This document shows positions 17,609 through 26,745 of a stretch of DNA of 64,000 nt, piece by piece. The notes beneath the pieces were generated by a model that was not told the origin of the DNA, ran no database searches, and saw only the letters and a program-made list of their open reading frames with translations. Origin of the DNA: Muribaculaceae bacterium (GTDB lineage: Bacteria > Bacillota > Clostridia > Lachnospirales > Lachnospiraceae); contig JAMPCA010000001.1 of assembly GCA_023666425.1 (NCBI GenBank), positions 675,692 through 739,691 on the forward strand. Reading direction: 5' to 3'. Each line of letters opens with the position of its first letter. The stretch's first letter is position 1. Position numbers and translations under genes: made by a program.

Positions 17609-18528
17609 GGCTCTTCTCCCAGCTTTGCATAATGTGCCTTGATCGAATCGTCGATATAGTTAATCTCGTCGTTTTCGTAGACCTGATACTCATCCCAGAT
17701 ATCCTCAAGCATGGTAAGGGTCGTGGCCACCTCGCTCTGCTTTTTCATACAGAGCGCGACAATCAGCGCATTGATCACGCTTAAGGGCGCCACCAGGGAA
17801 TCCACGATCGACGCCATATCGCTGTCTGCAATCAGGTTGCAGGAGGAGTACAGATTCATCGGCGAATGGACACTGTCCGTAATGGTGATCACCTTTGCAC
17901 TGCGGTTATTCGCAAATTCCAGCGCCTTTAATGTGCGCATGGAATACCGGGGGAAGCTGATTCCGATGATCACATCCTCCTTGTCGATGCGCACCATCTG
18001 TTCAAAAAGCTCACTGGAACTGTTCGTGGTCAAAAGCCGCACATTGTCGAACATAAGATTTAAATAAAAACCCAGAAAGTTTGCCAGCGCCGCGCAGCTT
18101 CTGATTCCGACAATGTAAATGCCCTTCGACTCAAGGATTGTGGACACTGCCAGCTCGAAAGCCGTATGGTCGATTTTTTCCAGCGTCGTCTTGATCTTGT
18201 CCGCATCGGAGTGAAGCACCGTCTCCAGAATCTTCGACTGGCTGATCCTCCCATAGGTGACCTCCATCCGCTGAATCGAGTTCAGTTTGTTGCGCACCAG
18301 CTCCTCCAGCGCCCTCTGAAATTCCGGGTAGCCCTTGTAGCCCAAAAACATGGCGAACCGCACCACCGTGGACTCGCTGACGCCTACGATCTCTCCCATC
18401 CTGGCGGCCGTCAAAAATACCGCCTTATCGTAATTGTCTGTAATATAGGTAGCAAGCAACTTCTGCCCCTTACTCATAGAGCTGTAGCTGCTGTTGATCC
18501 GATTTAATAAATCGTTTGTGTTCGCCAT
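17605..18528 (-). CDS. MurR/RpiR family transcriptional regulator
   Basis: A 307-residue regulator: N-terminal HTH_6 domain (residues 1-75, with MGEIVGVSESTVVRFAMFLG as recognition helix region) and a C-terminal SIS domain (from about 125) that normally senses a sugar phosphate. Start at MANTNDLL, preceded by AAAGGAAG. No sugar gene lies beside it, so its target cannot be read from context; it is first in the run leading to the flavoprotein, cmk, ispH and rpsA. Confidence 0.88.
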   Translation of the reverse strand: MANTNDLLNRINSSYSSMSKGQKLLATYITDNYDKAVFLTAARMGEIVGVSESTVVRFAMFLGYKGYPEFQRALEELVRNKLNSIQRMEVTYGRISQSKILETVLHSDADKIKTTLEKIDHTAFELAVSTILESKGIYIVGIRSCAALANFLGFYLNLMFDNVRLLTTNSSSELFEQMVRIDKEDVIIGISFPRYSMRTLKALEFANNRSAKVITITDSVHSPMNLYSSCNLIADSDMASIVDSLVAPLSVINALIVALCMKKQSEVATTLTMLEDIWDEYQVYENDEINYIDDSIKAHYAKLGEEP

Positions 18529-18589
18529 CTTTGTACTTCCTTTACCTTCTGGCACATCTTCTATTTATCTGAAATTATACCACCTTGAG

Positions 18590-18612
18590 AAAAGAAGGCA
18601 TCGAAAGATGCC
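18590..18612 (-). terminator. Terminator of the Na+ decarboxylase operon
   Basis: Minus-strand hairpin GGCATC-TTTC-GATGCC (18597-18612) followed by TTCTTTTC, 20 bases after the oadA-like stop codon. Confidence 0.75.
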
Positions 18613-18631
18613 CTCTTCCCCGATCCCAGTC

Positions 18632-20053
18632 CTATACTGGGTAAGCTCCATTTGCCGTGTCTGCCGTCTTAGCGTCCACGCCCGTCTGCTGTGCCTCACG
18701 GTACTTGAAAAAGTCCGTAGCAACCTGCGGAAACAGTGCATAGGACAAAATGTCCTCGTCCTGCTGCTTGTACTGCTTCATCTCTGCCTCAATCTTGTCC
18801 AGCTCCGGCTCTAAAAGGTCTGCCGGACGGCAGGTGATTGCCTCTGCCTTTTCCTCCTCGGAAAGCACCGCATCCACCACAGCCGGATCAAAAGGCTTTA
18901 CGGTCTGTCCGTACTTGCCCTGCAAAATTCCCTTTGTCTCCTTGGTGGCAACCTTGTAGCGCTCGCCCATCAGCACGTTGAACACAGCCTGTGTCCCGAC
19001 AATCTGGGAGGATGGAGTCACAAGCGGCGGCTCGCCCAGATCCTTGCGGACTCTCGGAACCTCCTTCAATACCTCCTCATACTTATCCTCTGCTCCCTGC
19101 TCCTTGAGCTGGGAAATCATGTTGGAGAGCATACCTCCCGGAACCTGGTAACGGAGCGTCTGAATATTGACGCCCAGCACCTTCGGATTCAGCAGGCCGC
19201 TCTTTAGCGCCTCCTCACGAATCGGGGCAAAGTAATCTGCAATCTCTGCCAGCAGCGTCTGGTCAAGACCCGTGTCATACGCTGTCCCGCGGAAAGTCTC
19301 TACCATAACCTCTGTCGCCGGCTGGCTCGTGCCCAGCGCGAAGGGAGACATCGCCGTGTCAATGATATCACAGCCTGCCTCCACCGCTTTCAGGTAAGTC
19401 ATAGCCGCCACGCCGGAGGTATAGTGGGTGTGAAGCTCTACCGGGATGTCCACAACCTCTTTTAACGCCCGCACCAGTTCATCCGCCTTGTAGGGAACCA
19501 GAAGTCCAGCCATATCCTTGATGCACAGGGAATTCGCCCCCATGTCTTCCACACGCTTCGCCATGTCCGTCCAGTAATCCAGCGTATAGGCATCTCCCAG
19601 TGTATAAGACAGCGCGACCTGCGCGTGCCCCTTCTCCTTGTTGGTAGCAGTCACTGCCGTCTGCAGATTCCGCAGATCATTGAGACAGTCAAAAATACGG
19701 ATAATATCAATGCCGTTTGCAATCGACTTCTGCACAAAATACTCCACTACATCATCCGCATAGGGGCGGTAGCCCAGAATATTCTGTCCCCGAAAGAGCA
19801 TCTGAAGCTTTGTATTTTTAAAGCCATCCCGCAGCTTCCGCAATCTGTCCCACGGATCCTCCTTCAAAAAACGCAAAGAAGCGTCAAAAGTCGCACCGCC
19901 CCAGCACTCTACTGCGTGGTAGCCAACCTTATCCATCCTGTCAATAATCGGGAGCATCTGCTCCGTCGTCATGCGCGTCGCAATCATGGACTGATGCGCG
20001 TCACGCAGAATCGTCTCGGTAATCTTTACCGGTTTCGCACTAATCTCTGCCAT
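18632..20053 (-). CDS. Oxaloacetate decarboxylase alpha / pyruvate carboxylase subunit B-type carboxyltransferase
   Basis: A 473-residue carboxyltransferase of the OadA/5S transcarboxylase family, moving CO2 between oxaloacetate (or pyruvate) and biotin. N-terminal TIM barrel with ETILRDAHQS, ECWGGATFD, RIFDCLNDLRN and the metal-binding ELHTHYTSG; a C-terminal helical conserved domain follows. The biotin domain that ends many OadA proteins is missing; the biotin carrier is a separate gene two positions upstream. Last gene of the operon. Confidence 0.92.
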   Translation of the reverse strand: MAEISAKPVKITETILRDAHQSMIATRMTTEQMLPIIDRMDKVGYHAVECWGGATFDASLRFLKEDPWDRLRKLRDGFKNTKLQMLFRGQNILGYRPYADDVVEYFVQKSIANGIDIIRIFDCLNDLRNLQTAVTATNKEKGHAQVALSYTLGDAYTLDYWTDMAKRVEDMGANSLCIKDMAGLLVPYKADELVRALKEVVDIPVELHTHYTSGVAAMTYLKAVEAGCDIIDTAMSPFALGTSQPATEVMVETFRGTAYDTGLDQTLLAEIADYFAPIREEALKSGLLNPKVLGVNIQTLRYQVPGGMLSNMISQLKEQGAEDKYEEVLKEVPRVRKDLGEPPLVTPSSQIVGTQAVFNVLMGERYKVATKETKGILQGKYGQTVKPFDPAVVDAVLSEEEKAEAITCRPADLLEPELDKIEAEMKQYKQQDEDILSYALFPQVATDFFKYREAQQTGVDAKTADTANGAYPV

Positions 20054-20068
20054 TTCTTCCTCCTATTT

Positions 20069-21217
20069 TCAGATTCCAAAGATTGCCATGAAGCATCCGG
20101 CCGCAACGGCTGTTCCGATCACGCCCGCCACATTCGGTCCCATCGCATGCATAAGAAGGAAGTTTGTCGGATCCTCCTCCGCACCTACCTTCTGGGAAAC
20201 CCTTGCCGCCATCGGCACAGCCGACACTCCGGCGGAACCAATGAGCGGATTGATCTTGCCCTTTGTAATCCAGCACAAAAGCTTTCCGAAAAGCACTCCG
20301 GCAGCTGTACCCACCATGAAAGCAGCCAGTCCCAAAACTACGATTTTAAGCGTATTCCAGTTAATGAACGCCTCCGCACTGGTCGTCGCTCCCACTGATG
20401 TACCGAGCAGAATCACGACAATGTACATAAGCGCATTGCTGGCGGTCTCCTGCAGCTGGCGAACCACACCTGACTCCCGGAATAAGTTGCCAAGCATCAG
20501 CATACCGACAAGAGGCGCTGTGGTCGGAAGCAGGATACACACCACTGCCGTCACCACGATCGGGAACAGAATCTTTTCCAGTTTGCTCACCGGACGGAGA
20601 TTCTGCATCTTAATCTGCCGTTCTTTCTTCGTCGTAAGCAGCTTCATAATCGGCGGCTGAATGATGGGCACAAGAGCCATGTAAGAATAAGCCGCTACCG
20701 CAATCGGCCCCATGAGTCCGGTCTGCCCCAGCTTTCCGGCCAGAAAGATAGAGGTCGGCCCGTCCGCGCCGCCGATGATAGAAACAGCCGCCGCAGACTT
20801 ATCATTAAAGCCAAGCAAAATTGCCAGGAAATAGGCGCTGAAAATACCAAACTGCGCCGCCGCCCCCATGAGAAAACTGATCGGGTTCGCGATCAGGGGG
20901 CCAAAATCCGTCATTGCACCAACGCCAAGGAAAATCAGCGAGGGAAGAATCGACCATTCATCCAACGTATAAAAATAGTAAAGCAAACCACCCACGCCAT
21001 TACTTGTCTGCTCCGGGCTCGCAATGATATCTGGATAGATATTTACCAGCAGCATACCGAATGCGATCGGAACCAGAAGCAACGGCTCAAATCCCTTCTT
21101 AATCGCTAAATACAGGAATGCAAACGCCACAAGGATCATAACGTAATTGCCCCATGTCAGATTAAAGAAGGCCGTCTGATGCAGGAGGTTCATCAAAGTC
21201 TCACCTACATAACTCAC
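20069..21217 (-). CDS. Na+-translocating decarboxylase beta subunit
   Basis: A 382-residue polytopic membrane protein of the OadB/GcdB/MmdB family that decarboxylates carboxybiotin and exports Na+. The signature IIGGADGPTSIF includes the conserved Asp needed for Na+ translocation in studied homologues; NPISFLMGAAAQFGIF and GSAGVSAVPMAARV are further family landmarks. Around ten membrane helices. The substrate-specific partner cannot be told from this subunit alone. Confidence 0.94.
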   Translation of the reverse strand: MSYVGETLMNLLHQTAFFNLTWGNYVMILVAFAFLYLAIKKGFEPLLLVPIAFGMLLVNIYPDIIASPEQTSNGVGGLLYYFYTLDEWSILPSLIFLGVGAMTDFGPLIANPISFLMGAAAQFGIFSAYFLAILLGFNDKSAAAVSIIGGADGPTSIFLAGKLGQTGLMGPIAVAAYSYMALVPIIQPPIMKLLTTKKERQIKMQNLRPVSKLEKILFPIVVTAVVCILLPTTAPLVGMLMLGNLFRESGVVRQLQETASNALMYIVVILLGTSVGATTSAEAFINWNTLKIVVLGLAAFMVGTAAGVLFGKLLCWITKGKINPLIGSAGVSAVPMAARVSQKVGAEEDPTNFLLMHAMGPNVAGVIGTAVAAGCFMAIFGI

Positions 21218-21235
21218 AGCTTTTTCCTCCTTGGA

Positions 21236-21598
21236 TTAGTTTAGGGTTGCCAGCAGCGCGCCGGACTCCACCGCATCGCCAACTGCCACATCGATACTTG
21301 CAACTGTTCCATCCTGCGGAGCTACCACCGGAGTCTCCATCTTCATAATCTCCAGCACAAGAACGGTATCGCCCTTTTTCACCGCATCTCCCACCTTCTT
21401 TTCAAGCTTAAATACTTTACCGGCTGCGCCCGCTTCAATCTTTACGCTTCCTGCACCAGCTGCCGCCGCAGGCCTTGCCGCAGGAGCAGGCGCCGGAGCC
21501 GCCGCACGTCTCGGTGCCGCAGCAGCCTGTGTGCTTCCGGTCTCCTCTACCGTCACATCATAAACGTTGCCGTTCACAGTAATTGTATAGTTCTTCAT
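21236..21598 (-). CDS. Biotin carboxyl carrier protein of the decarboxylase complex
   Basis: A 120-residue protein: N-terminal 20 residues resemble the DUF/OadA-linker strand, residues about 24-50 are an Ala/Pro swinging linker, and the C-terminal biotinyl domain carries EIMKMETP with K86 as the biotinylated lysine. It serves as the mobile CO2 carrier between the carboxyltransferase(s) and the membrane beta subunit. Strong codon bias and Ala/Pro richness are usual for this family. Confidence 0.95.
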   Translation of the reverse strand: MKNYTITVNGNVYDVTVEETGSTQAAAAPRRAAAPAPAPAARPAAAAGAGSVKIEAGAAGKVFKLEKKVGDAVKKGDTVLVLEIMKMETPVVAPQDGTVASIDVAVGDAVESGALLATLN

Positions 21599-21623
21599 GT
21601 ATCTGTCCTCCTCATTCTATTTA

Positions 21624-22406
21624 CTATCGTCGATTGATCGAGCGCACCACAAAATCACTGGCAGACGTCCCGGTGCCTGCTGCGATTGCAGCCGCAATAA
21701 CGGCAATCAGTTCCCCGTCGTCCGGCTGCTGTGCCGCCGTCTCCTGAATCTCCGGCTGACTCCCCGCCGGTTCCGGCTGCTCCCTCACGGGCGTCCGGGC
21801 TGCCAGCCTCTCCTTCTTCTGCTTCTCCAGATAAGGGAATATCCGGAAGCAGGCGATCAGCAGACTGATTAAAACCAGTACACAAAATACCACCAGTATG
21901 GAAATCAGTGTGTTTATGCCGGCTTTGCTCAGCTTCTCGGACATAGAATAGACCGGCTCCATGGTAAATCCGGAAATCTTCATATTATAGTAGGTATATA
22001 CCACCTGAAAATCGACGTCCCGCTTCTCAAAACGCATCCGGATATTCGTGGTGAGGGTATCACCCGCTTTCTCTACAGAAAAACTGTCCTGATACACCTC
22101 CTGAAAGCTGCCGACTTCGCTGACTACCTCCATCCAGCGGACCCCGGCATCAAACTGTTCCCCGGTAAGACCGTTGTAAGCAATCAGAGCCTCTCTGTCC
22201 GCCTCAGTGATTTCATCCGCCGCAATGCCATACTGGCCAAAAAAATCCGCAATGCTCATGGCAATGCCATAACCGGACTCGGTCTGCGCCTTCAGATCAT
22301 CGTAGGAATATCCATTGTAATCAACAGCCTCCGGATCCGTCCCGCAGGCGCCAAACATCAGCATAACCATGAGTATGCAGAGCGCCATAGCAATTCTTTT
22401 CTTCAT
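21624..22406 (-). CDS. OadG-type gamma subunit with large N-terminal lipoprotein-like domain
   Basis: A 260-residue protein. A signal-like N-terminus ends in LMFGACG (lipobox). About 130 extracytoplasmic residues follow, then one membrane helix (about residues 168-192), a Pro/Gln-rich linker and the OadG C-terminus ELIAVIAAAIAA ... DFVVRSINRR. Classical OadG is only about 80-100 residues, so the ectodomain is an addition; it may have a structural or sensor role. Its place between the biotin carrier and a carboxyltransferase gene supports the gamma-subunit call. Confidence 0.82.
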   Translation of the reverse strand: MKKRIAMALCILMVMLMFGACGTDPEAVDYNGYSYDDLKAQTESGYGIAMSIADFFGQYGIAADEITEADREALIAYNGLTGEQFDAGVRWMEVVSEVGSFQEVYQDSFSVEKAGDTLTTNIRMRFEKRDVDFQVVYTYYNMKISGFTMEPVYSMSEKLSKAGINTLISILVVFCVLVLISLLIACFRIFPYLEKQKKERLAARTPVREQPEPAGSQPEIQETAAQQPDDGELIAVIAAAIAAGTGTSASDFVVRSINRR

Positions 22407-22420
22407 AAAGCTTCACCTTC

Positions 22421-23857
22421 CTACTTCGCACCGTGCTTTTTGTCCGGCTCACAGACCTGCTTCGTATAGAGCAGCTCAAACGCCGCCACGAGATATTTTC
22501 TCGTATCTGCCGGATCAATGATGCGGTCTACATAAGCCCTGGCCGCCGCACCTGCTGCGGAAGCCTGCAGCTTCTCATACTCTTCGGTCTTCTCTGCAAG
22601 CTCCCCTGCATCCGCATCCGGGTACATGAGCTTTGCGGCAAGAGACGGCTTCATCGCCCCCAGTCTTGCACCTTCCCACGCATACACCAGATCCGCACCG
22701 ATGGACTTGGAATTCATGGCCACATAAGCGCTGCCGTATGCCTCTCCGGTAATCAGACTAACCTTCCCGCAGTCCGCACCGGAAAACGCCTGGATCATTC
22801 TCGCAAGCGCCCTGGCAAGATTTTTCTCCGAGCACATACAGTTCTTAAAGCCGTTTACATTTGCAAGCGTGAGTACCGGGATTGAAAAAGCATCACAAAA
22901 CCGGACAAACTCCGCCGCCTTGTTGCAGCCCCTCGCCGTGAGCGCCATTCCGGGCTCTTCTGTCTTTTTGCCTGCGTCGTCATAAATCTCGCTGCAGTTC
23001 GCCACCGCTCCGACTGTCATGCCGTTGAGCCTGACAAAGCCCGTCACCATGTCCCTTGCATAATCCGCCTTCGTCTCGAAAAAGACATGACTGTCTGACA
23101 GTTCTCCGAGCAGATATCTCGGATCGCCCTTCATCTGCTCCATGGCATTGCAGGTACGGTTCAGATCGTCATCACAGCTGCCCGTATAGACGTCGCCGTC
23201 ATTGTTCCCCGGAAGCATGGATACCAGCGCCCGGATCCGGCTCATAATATCTGCCTCAGAACCGACAAAATCGATGCATCCATTGTTCTCACTCTGGAAC
23301 GCAGCCCCGGCGCTGTCACACTTTTCCAGCCGGTTCCCCTCAATGGCATCCGGCGGATTCACAAACATGCGCCCCTTCGCTTCCTCCACAAAGGTGAAAT
23401 CACTGAGGGCAGGAATCACAGACAGACCGCCGCCACAGTTTCCAAACACTCCACAGATCTGCGGAACTACTCCGGAAGCAGCAACCGCCTTCGCATAGAT
23501 CAGACCCATGCCATCCAGCGCATCCACAGACTCCTGCAGGCGAACGCCTCCACAGTCCAGCAGACCGATCACCGGCGCACCCATTTTCATCGCCATATCG
23601 TACACGCCTGCAATCTTCTTCGCGTGCATCTCCCCGACCGTACCGTTTAACACGGACGAATCCTGACTGTAGATAAACACCAGATTGCCGTCGATCAGGC
23701 CATGACCGGTGATGACGCCATCAGAGGGACGCTTCGCCGCACCCAGATTAAAATCCGTGCTTCGGGCCGTAACAAGAGCGCCGGTCTCCATGAAGCTGTT
23801 CTCATCGACCAGCCCGGCAATACGCTGCATCGCCGGATTTTCATTGATACTACTCAT
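22421..23857 (-). CDS. Acyl-CoA carboxyltransferase-type decarboxylase alpha subunit
   Basis: A 478-residue protein of the carboxyl transferase family (12S transcarboxylase, methylmalonyl-CoA or glutaconyl-CoA decarboxylase alpha). N-terminal crotonase-like half with GVITGHGLIDGNLVFIYSQD and LLDCGGVRLQES; C-terminal half with a second crotonase fold, GEAYGSAYVAMNSKSIGADLVYAWEGARLGAM. First gene of the operon, 14 bases before the gamma gene. Exact acyl-CoA is uncertain; methylmalonyl-CoA or malonyl-CoA are the likely choices from family. Confidence 0.85.
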   Translation of the reverse strand: MSSINENPAMQRIAGLVDENSFMETGALVTARSTDFNLGAAKRPSDGVITGHGLIDGNLVFIYSQDSSVLNGTVGEMHAKKIAGVYDMAMKMGAPVIGLLDCGGVRLQESVDALDGMGLIYAKAVAASGVVPQICGVFGNCGGGLSVIPALSDFTFVEEAKGRMFVNPPDAIEGNRLEKCDSAGAAFQSENNGCIDFVGSEADIMSRIRALVSMLPGNNDGDVYTGSCDDDLNRTCNAMEQMKGDPRYLLGELSDSHVFFETKADYARDMVTGFVRLNGMTVGAVANCSEIYDDAGKKTEEPGMALTARGCNKAAEFVRFCDAFSIPVLTLANVNGFKNCMCSEKNLARALARMIQAFSGADCGKVSLITGEAYGSAYVAMNSKSIGADLVYAWEGARLGAMKPSLAAKLMYPDADAGELAEKTEEYEKLQASAAGAAARAYVDRIIDPADTRKYLVAAFELLYTKQVCEPDKKHGAK

Positions 23858-23901
23858 CTTTTGACCTCCATCTATAAAAAATAAAAAATTTCGCTATTGT
23901 G

Positions 23902-23930
23902 ATTGTAGCTCATTTGCCATCTGAAATCAA
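23902..23930 (-). promoter_or_regulatory. Promoter of the Na+ decarboxylase operon
   Basis: Minus-strand TTGATT (23925-23930), 17-base spacer, TACAAT (23902-23907), about 45 bases upstream of the first gene. The 117-base gap after aroA carries nothing else recognisable. Confidence 0.65.
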
Positions 23931-23974
23931 CAAAATTGTTAATTTTTTCACGTTGCACCATGATACCCCGAAAA

Positions 23975-25261
23975 TTATTTACAGACACTTTTCTCCAGCA
24001 CATCAAAATAAGTCTCAAAAGTTTTTTGGCAGCACACCGGATTCTCGATGACAACGCCGGGCGTTACAAGCCCGGGAATGGCAAAAGACATCGCCACCCG
24101 GTGATCCTCATATGTCTGGATCCTGCAGCCGTGCGGTTTCCCCGGCCAGATTACCACCTCCCCCGCCTTTTGCTCCACCGCTCGGATTCCCAGCGCACGG
24201 AGATTTACAAGCATCGCCTGAATCCGGTCGCACTCCTGATAACGGATATGCCCGATCCCCCGCATCGTGACCGGAGCATCGGCAAAGCAGGCGATCGCCG
24301 CCAGCGTCAGCGCCTGGTCAGAAAAAGCTGAAAAGTCAAAAACGCCTCCCTGCAAACGCCCGCCGGACGGCGGCTCCATGAGTATGCCCCCGTCTGTCTC
24401 CCTGCTGATGCAGCCCATCTGCTCCAGCACATGCAAAAAACGGATATCCCCCTGCAGGCAGTCCCAGTGCACATGGCGCACTCTGGCAGGAACCTTTAAC
24501 ACCGGACACATGGCATAAAAATAGGCGGCCGCCGAAACGTCCGGCTCAATCCGGTACTCTGTGGCACGGTATTTTGCCTCTCCCGGAATACGGAAGGTAT
24601 CCGTTCCCTCCCGAATAACCTCCACACCAAACTGTCCCATCATGGTAATCGTCATATCCACATAGGCCATACCGTGGGTACCCTGCACATGAATAACAAA
24701 ATCCTCTGTAGAAAGGACAGAGGAAATCAGCAGCGCACTCAAAAACTGGCTGCTTTTATCCACATCAATCGTTACCTCCTGCTTTTTTATGCCGGAACCT
24801 TCAATCACATAGGGAAAATGAAAGCGTTCTTCTTCATATTCGACCTGCGCGCCAAGCTCCCCAAGCGCCACGAGCAGCTCCTGCATCGGCCTCTTTTTCA
24901 TCTGGCCGGAGGCATCCATCCGGTAACGCCCCGCAGACAGTCCCAGATAAGCCGTGAGAAAGCGGGCGGCTGTCCCGGCGCTTCCCACATCGACGGTGGC
25001 AGAAGCTTTCGGTATTCTCCCTCCAAGTCCTGTAATTTCCACCCTTTTCTTCTCCTCATCTGCATCCACCGAAAAACCGAGCGCAGACAGAGCCTGCAGG
25101 AAATGTCTGCTGTCATCGGAAAACAGAACTCCGTTTAGAACACTTTTTCCCTCACACAGCGCCGCAATCAAAAGCGCCCGGTTCGTGATACTCTTTGACC
25201 CCGGTACCTTAACCTCCACCGGCTCTCCCTTCGCCTGCCTTACCATATATGCCTCTTCCAT
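23975..25261 (-). CDS. aroA: 3-phosphoshikimate 1-carboxyvinyltransferase (EPSP synthase)
   Basis: A 428-residue enzyme joining shikimate-3-phosphate and PEP in aromatic amino acid synthesis. PGSKSITNRALL near the N-terminus, the conserved central segment DVGSAGTAARFLTAYL and the C-terminal QECDRIQAM and EDHRVAMSFAI motifs are all present. Start MEEAYMV is preceded by GGAGG at the proper distance; MVRQAKGE is a possible later start. It is monocistronic or begins after the PilZ gene terminator; no other aro gene is adjacent. Confidence 0.95.
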   Translation of the reverse strand: MEEAYMVRQAKGEPVEVKVPGSKSITNRALLIAALCEGKSVLNGVLFSDDSRHFLQALSALGFSVDADEEKKRVEITGLGGRIPKASATVDVGSAGTAARFLTAYLGLSAGRYRMDASGQMKKRPMQELLVALGELGAQVEYEEERFHFPYVIEGSGIKKQEVTIDVDKSSQFLSALLISSVLSTEDFVIHVQGTHGMAYVDMTITMMGQFGVEVIREGTDTFRIPGEAKYRATEYRIEPDVSAAAYFYAMCPVLKVPARVRHVHWDCLQGDIRFLHVLEQMGCISRETDGGILMEPPSGGRLQGGVFDFSAFSDQALTLAAIACFADAPVTMRGIGHIRYQECDRIQAMLVNLRALGIRAVEQKAGEVVIWPGKPHGCRIQTYEDHRVAMSFAIPGLVTPGVVIENPVCCQKTFETYFDVLEKSVCK

Positions 25262-25273
25262 TTTGCCTCCTTC

Positions 25274-25300
25274 AAAAAAAGGGGCTGCATACGCAACCCC
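25274..25300 (-). terminator. Terminator after the PilZ gene
   Basis: Minus-strand stem GGGGTTGC-GTAT-GCAGCCCC (25281-25300, one G-U pair) followed by seven U (25274-25280), between the PilZ gene and aroA. Confidence 0.85.
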
Positions 25301-25309
25301 TTCCCACTC

Positions 25310-25648
25310 TTATATGTCGTTAAACATCTGGTAAATGTCGATCTTCAGTGCATCCGTATCCGTCATACCGATAAACGCCGCACCGTACTGGAATCCGTCC
25401 TCCTTCTTCTCCCGGCGGACAATCTCCAGCACTGTATCCAGTACCTCTTTTGTCCAGATCTGAATCTTCGTATCATAGTAGGAGCCGATTTCCAGATCCT
25501 TACTGCATCTAAACCCCATTCCGCTTCTGGAAATATCCGTCACGTCCACATGCACATACTTTAAGGTGGTAACTCCCGCCTCGTCCAGACGCTCCAACTG
25601 TACATTTACATCGAGATCCAGTCTCTTATGCTTTCTCTTCTCTTCCAT
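25310..25648 (-). CDS. PilZ domain protein (c-di-GMP receptor)
   Basis: A 112-residue single-domain PilZ protein. The c-di-GMP contacts are visible: the basic N-terminal cluster EKRKHKRLD and the D/NxSxxG box as DISRSGMG. Start at MEEKRKHKR, which immediately precedes the conserved N-terminal arginines; an upstream in-frame start would add nine residues. Expected to change conformation on c-di-GMP binding and contact an unknown partner. An EAL protein (51617-53557) in the same window suggests that c-di-GMP is used in this organism. Confidence 0.88.
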   Translation of the reverse strand: MEEKRKHKRLDLDVNVQLERLDEAGVTTLKYVHVDVTDISRSGMGFRCSKDLEIGSYYDTKIQIWTKEVLDTVLEIVRREKKEDGFQYGAAFIGMTDTDALKIDIYQMFNDI

Positions 25649-25743
25649 GCTCCCTCCCCCATATACAATATTCACAGCACCTTACTGGTATTGTATTACA
25701 TTTTCCGAAATTTGACAAGAGTGAATAAAACGCAGAACCAAAA

Positions 25744-26703
25744 TCATTTCACTGTAATCGTTTTCTTTATTGTCGTACCACTCGGAAGCTTTGCAGTAAT
25801 TGTCGCCTTTCCCGCCTTTTTCGCCGTAATTTTTCCTTTGGAATTCACGCTCAGCACGCCAGGCTTTGATGATGTCCAGGTAACCTTCCCCAAATATCTG
25901 CCGTTCGTTTTATTGGTGCCGCCCGTAATCCCCGGAAAGGAAATCGTCCGCAGCACGGCCAGGCTCTGGCTTTTGCCCTTCCTGATTGAGGAAGGCGCAT
26001 TCAGGCGTACTTTTCCGACATTTTTAGCATTTACCTCGATTGTCTGGATCACGCTTCCCTTTAAATCTGACTGACTCTCATCCAGTTCGTCCTTAAAGCT
26101 GAATTCTGCAGAAACGCCGTACCAGCCGCCGCTTGTCCGGATAAATGAGCCCATGCCGACATACTTGAGATTCGGATTGATGAGCGCCTCATAATGCCCG
26201 GTCACTGCATTGCCGTTCTGTTTTACCCAGTCTTTTTTCTCACCGTACCACTGCTCGATTCCCGCCATGAGGCCACTGTAATTCCATGCAAGGCATTCCG
26301 CCCAGCTCGTCTCATCGTTGTAGGAAATCGTAAAGCACGTTTTTCCGTTTGGACGCTCGTGATCCTCATTTACCGTACATTCTGCCGCCCGCAGCTGGGC
26401 GATGGATTCTAAGTCCGAGGACCATTTGATTTCCACATAATCGGAACTCTTTAAAGTCTGGCCCGTCGCCGGATTCCTGTACCCCTTCTCACATGCCTCT
26501 TTGCGAATCTCATTCAGCCTCTTTAAAACCGTTGCCTTTTTCACCCGCTCATATTTACCTAAGACTCCCAGCAGCACATTCCCGGAAGAAGCCTTCTGCA
26601 CATCGGCAGGGCGCACCTGCGCCGCCTGCACGATTGTCGTGCCCGTAGAACTAAACAGAAGCACAAACGCCAGTAATACAGAAACAAATTTTATTTTTTT
26701 CAT
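25744..26703 (-). CDS. Secreted CAP domain protein with C-terminal BIG2 domain
   Basis: A 319-residue exported protein. Signal peptide residues 1-28. Residues about 60-205 form a CAP/SCP-PR1 domain (TVLKRLNEIRKEACEKG, SIAQLRAAEC, WAECLAWNYSG, WVKQNGNAVTGHYEALINPNLKYVGMG is the typical His/Glu region). Residues about 225-319 form a bacterial Ig-like BIG2 domain (VTWTSSKPGVLSVNSKGKITAKKAGKATITA). Function of bacterial CAP proteins is mostly unknown; wall association is likely. Lies downstream of a second secreted protein gene. Confidence 0.85.
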   Translation of the reverse strand: MKKIKFVSVLLAFVLLFSSTGTTIVQAAQVRPADVQKASSGNVLLGVLGKYERVKKATVLKRLNEIRKEACEKGYRNPATGQTLKSSDYVEIKWSSDLESIAQLRAAECTVNEDHERPNGKTCFTISYNDETSWAECLAWNYSGLMAGIEQWYGEKKDWVKQNGNAVTGHYEALINPNLKYVGMGSFIRTSGGWYGVSAEFSFKDELDESQSDLKGSVIQTIEVNAKNVGKVRLNAPSSIRKGKSQSLAVLRTISFPGITGGTNKTNGRYLGKVTWTSSKPGVLSVNSKGKITAKKAGKATITAKLPSGTTIKKTITVK

Positions 26704-26745
26704 ATATCAATCCCCCGCAAATACCCACAAACCTTCCACCAAAGG

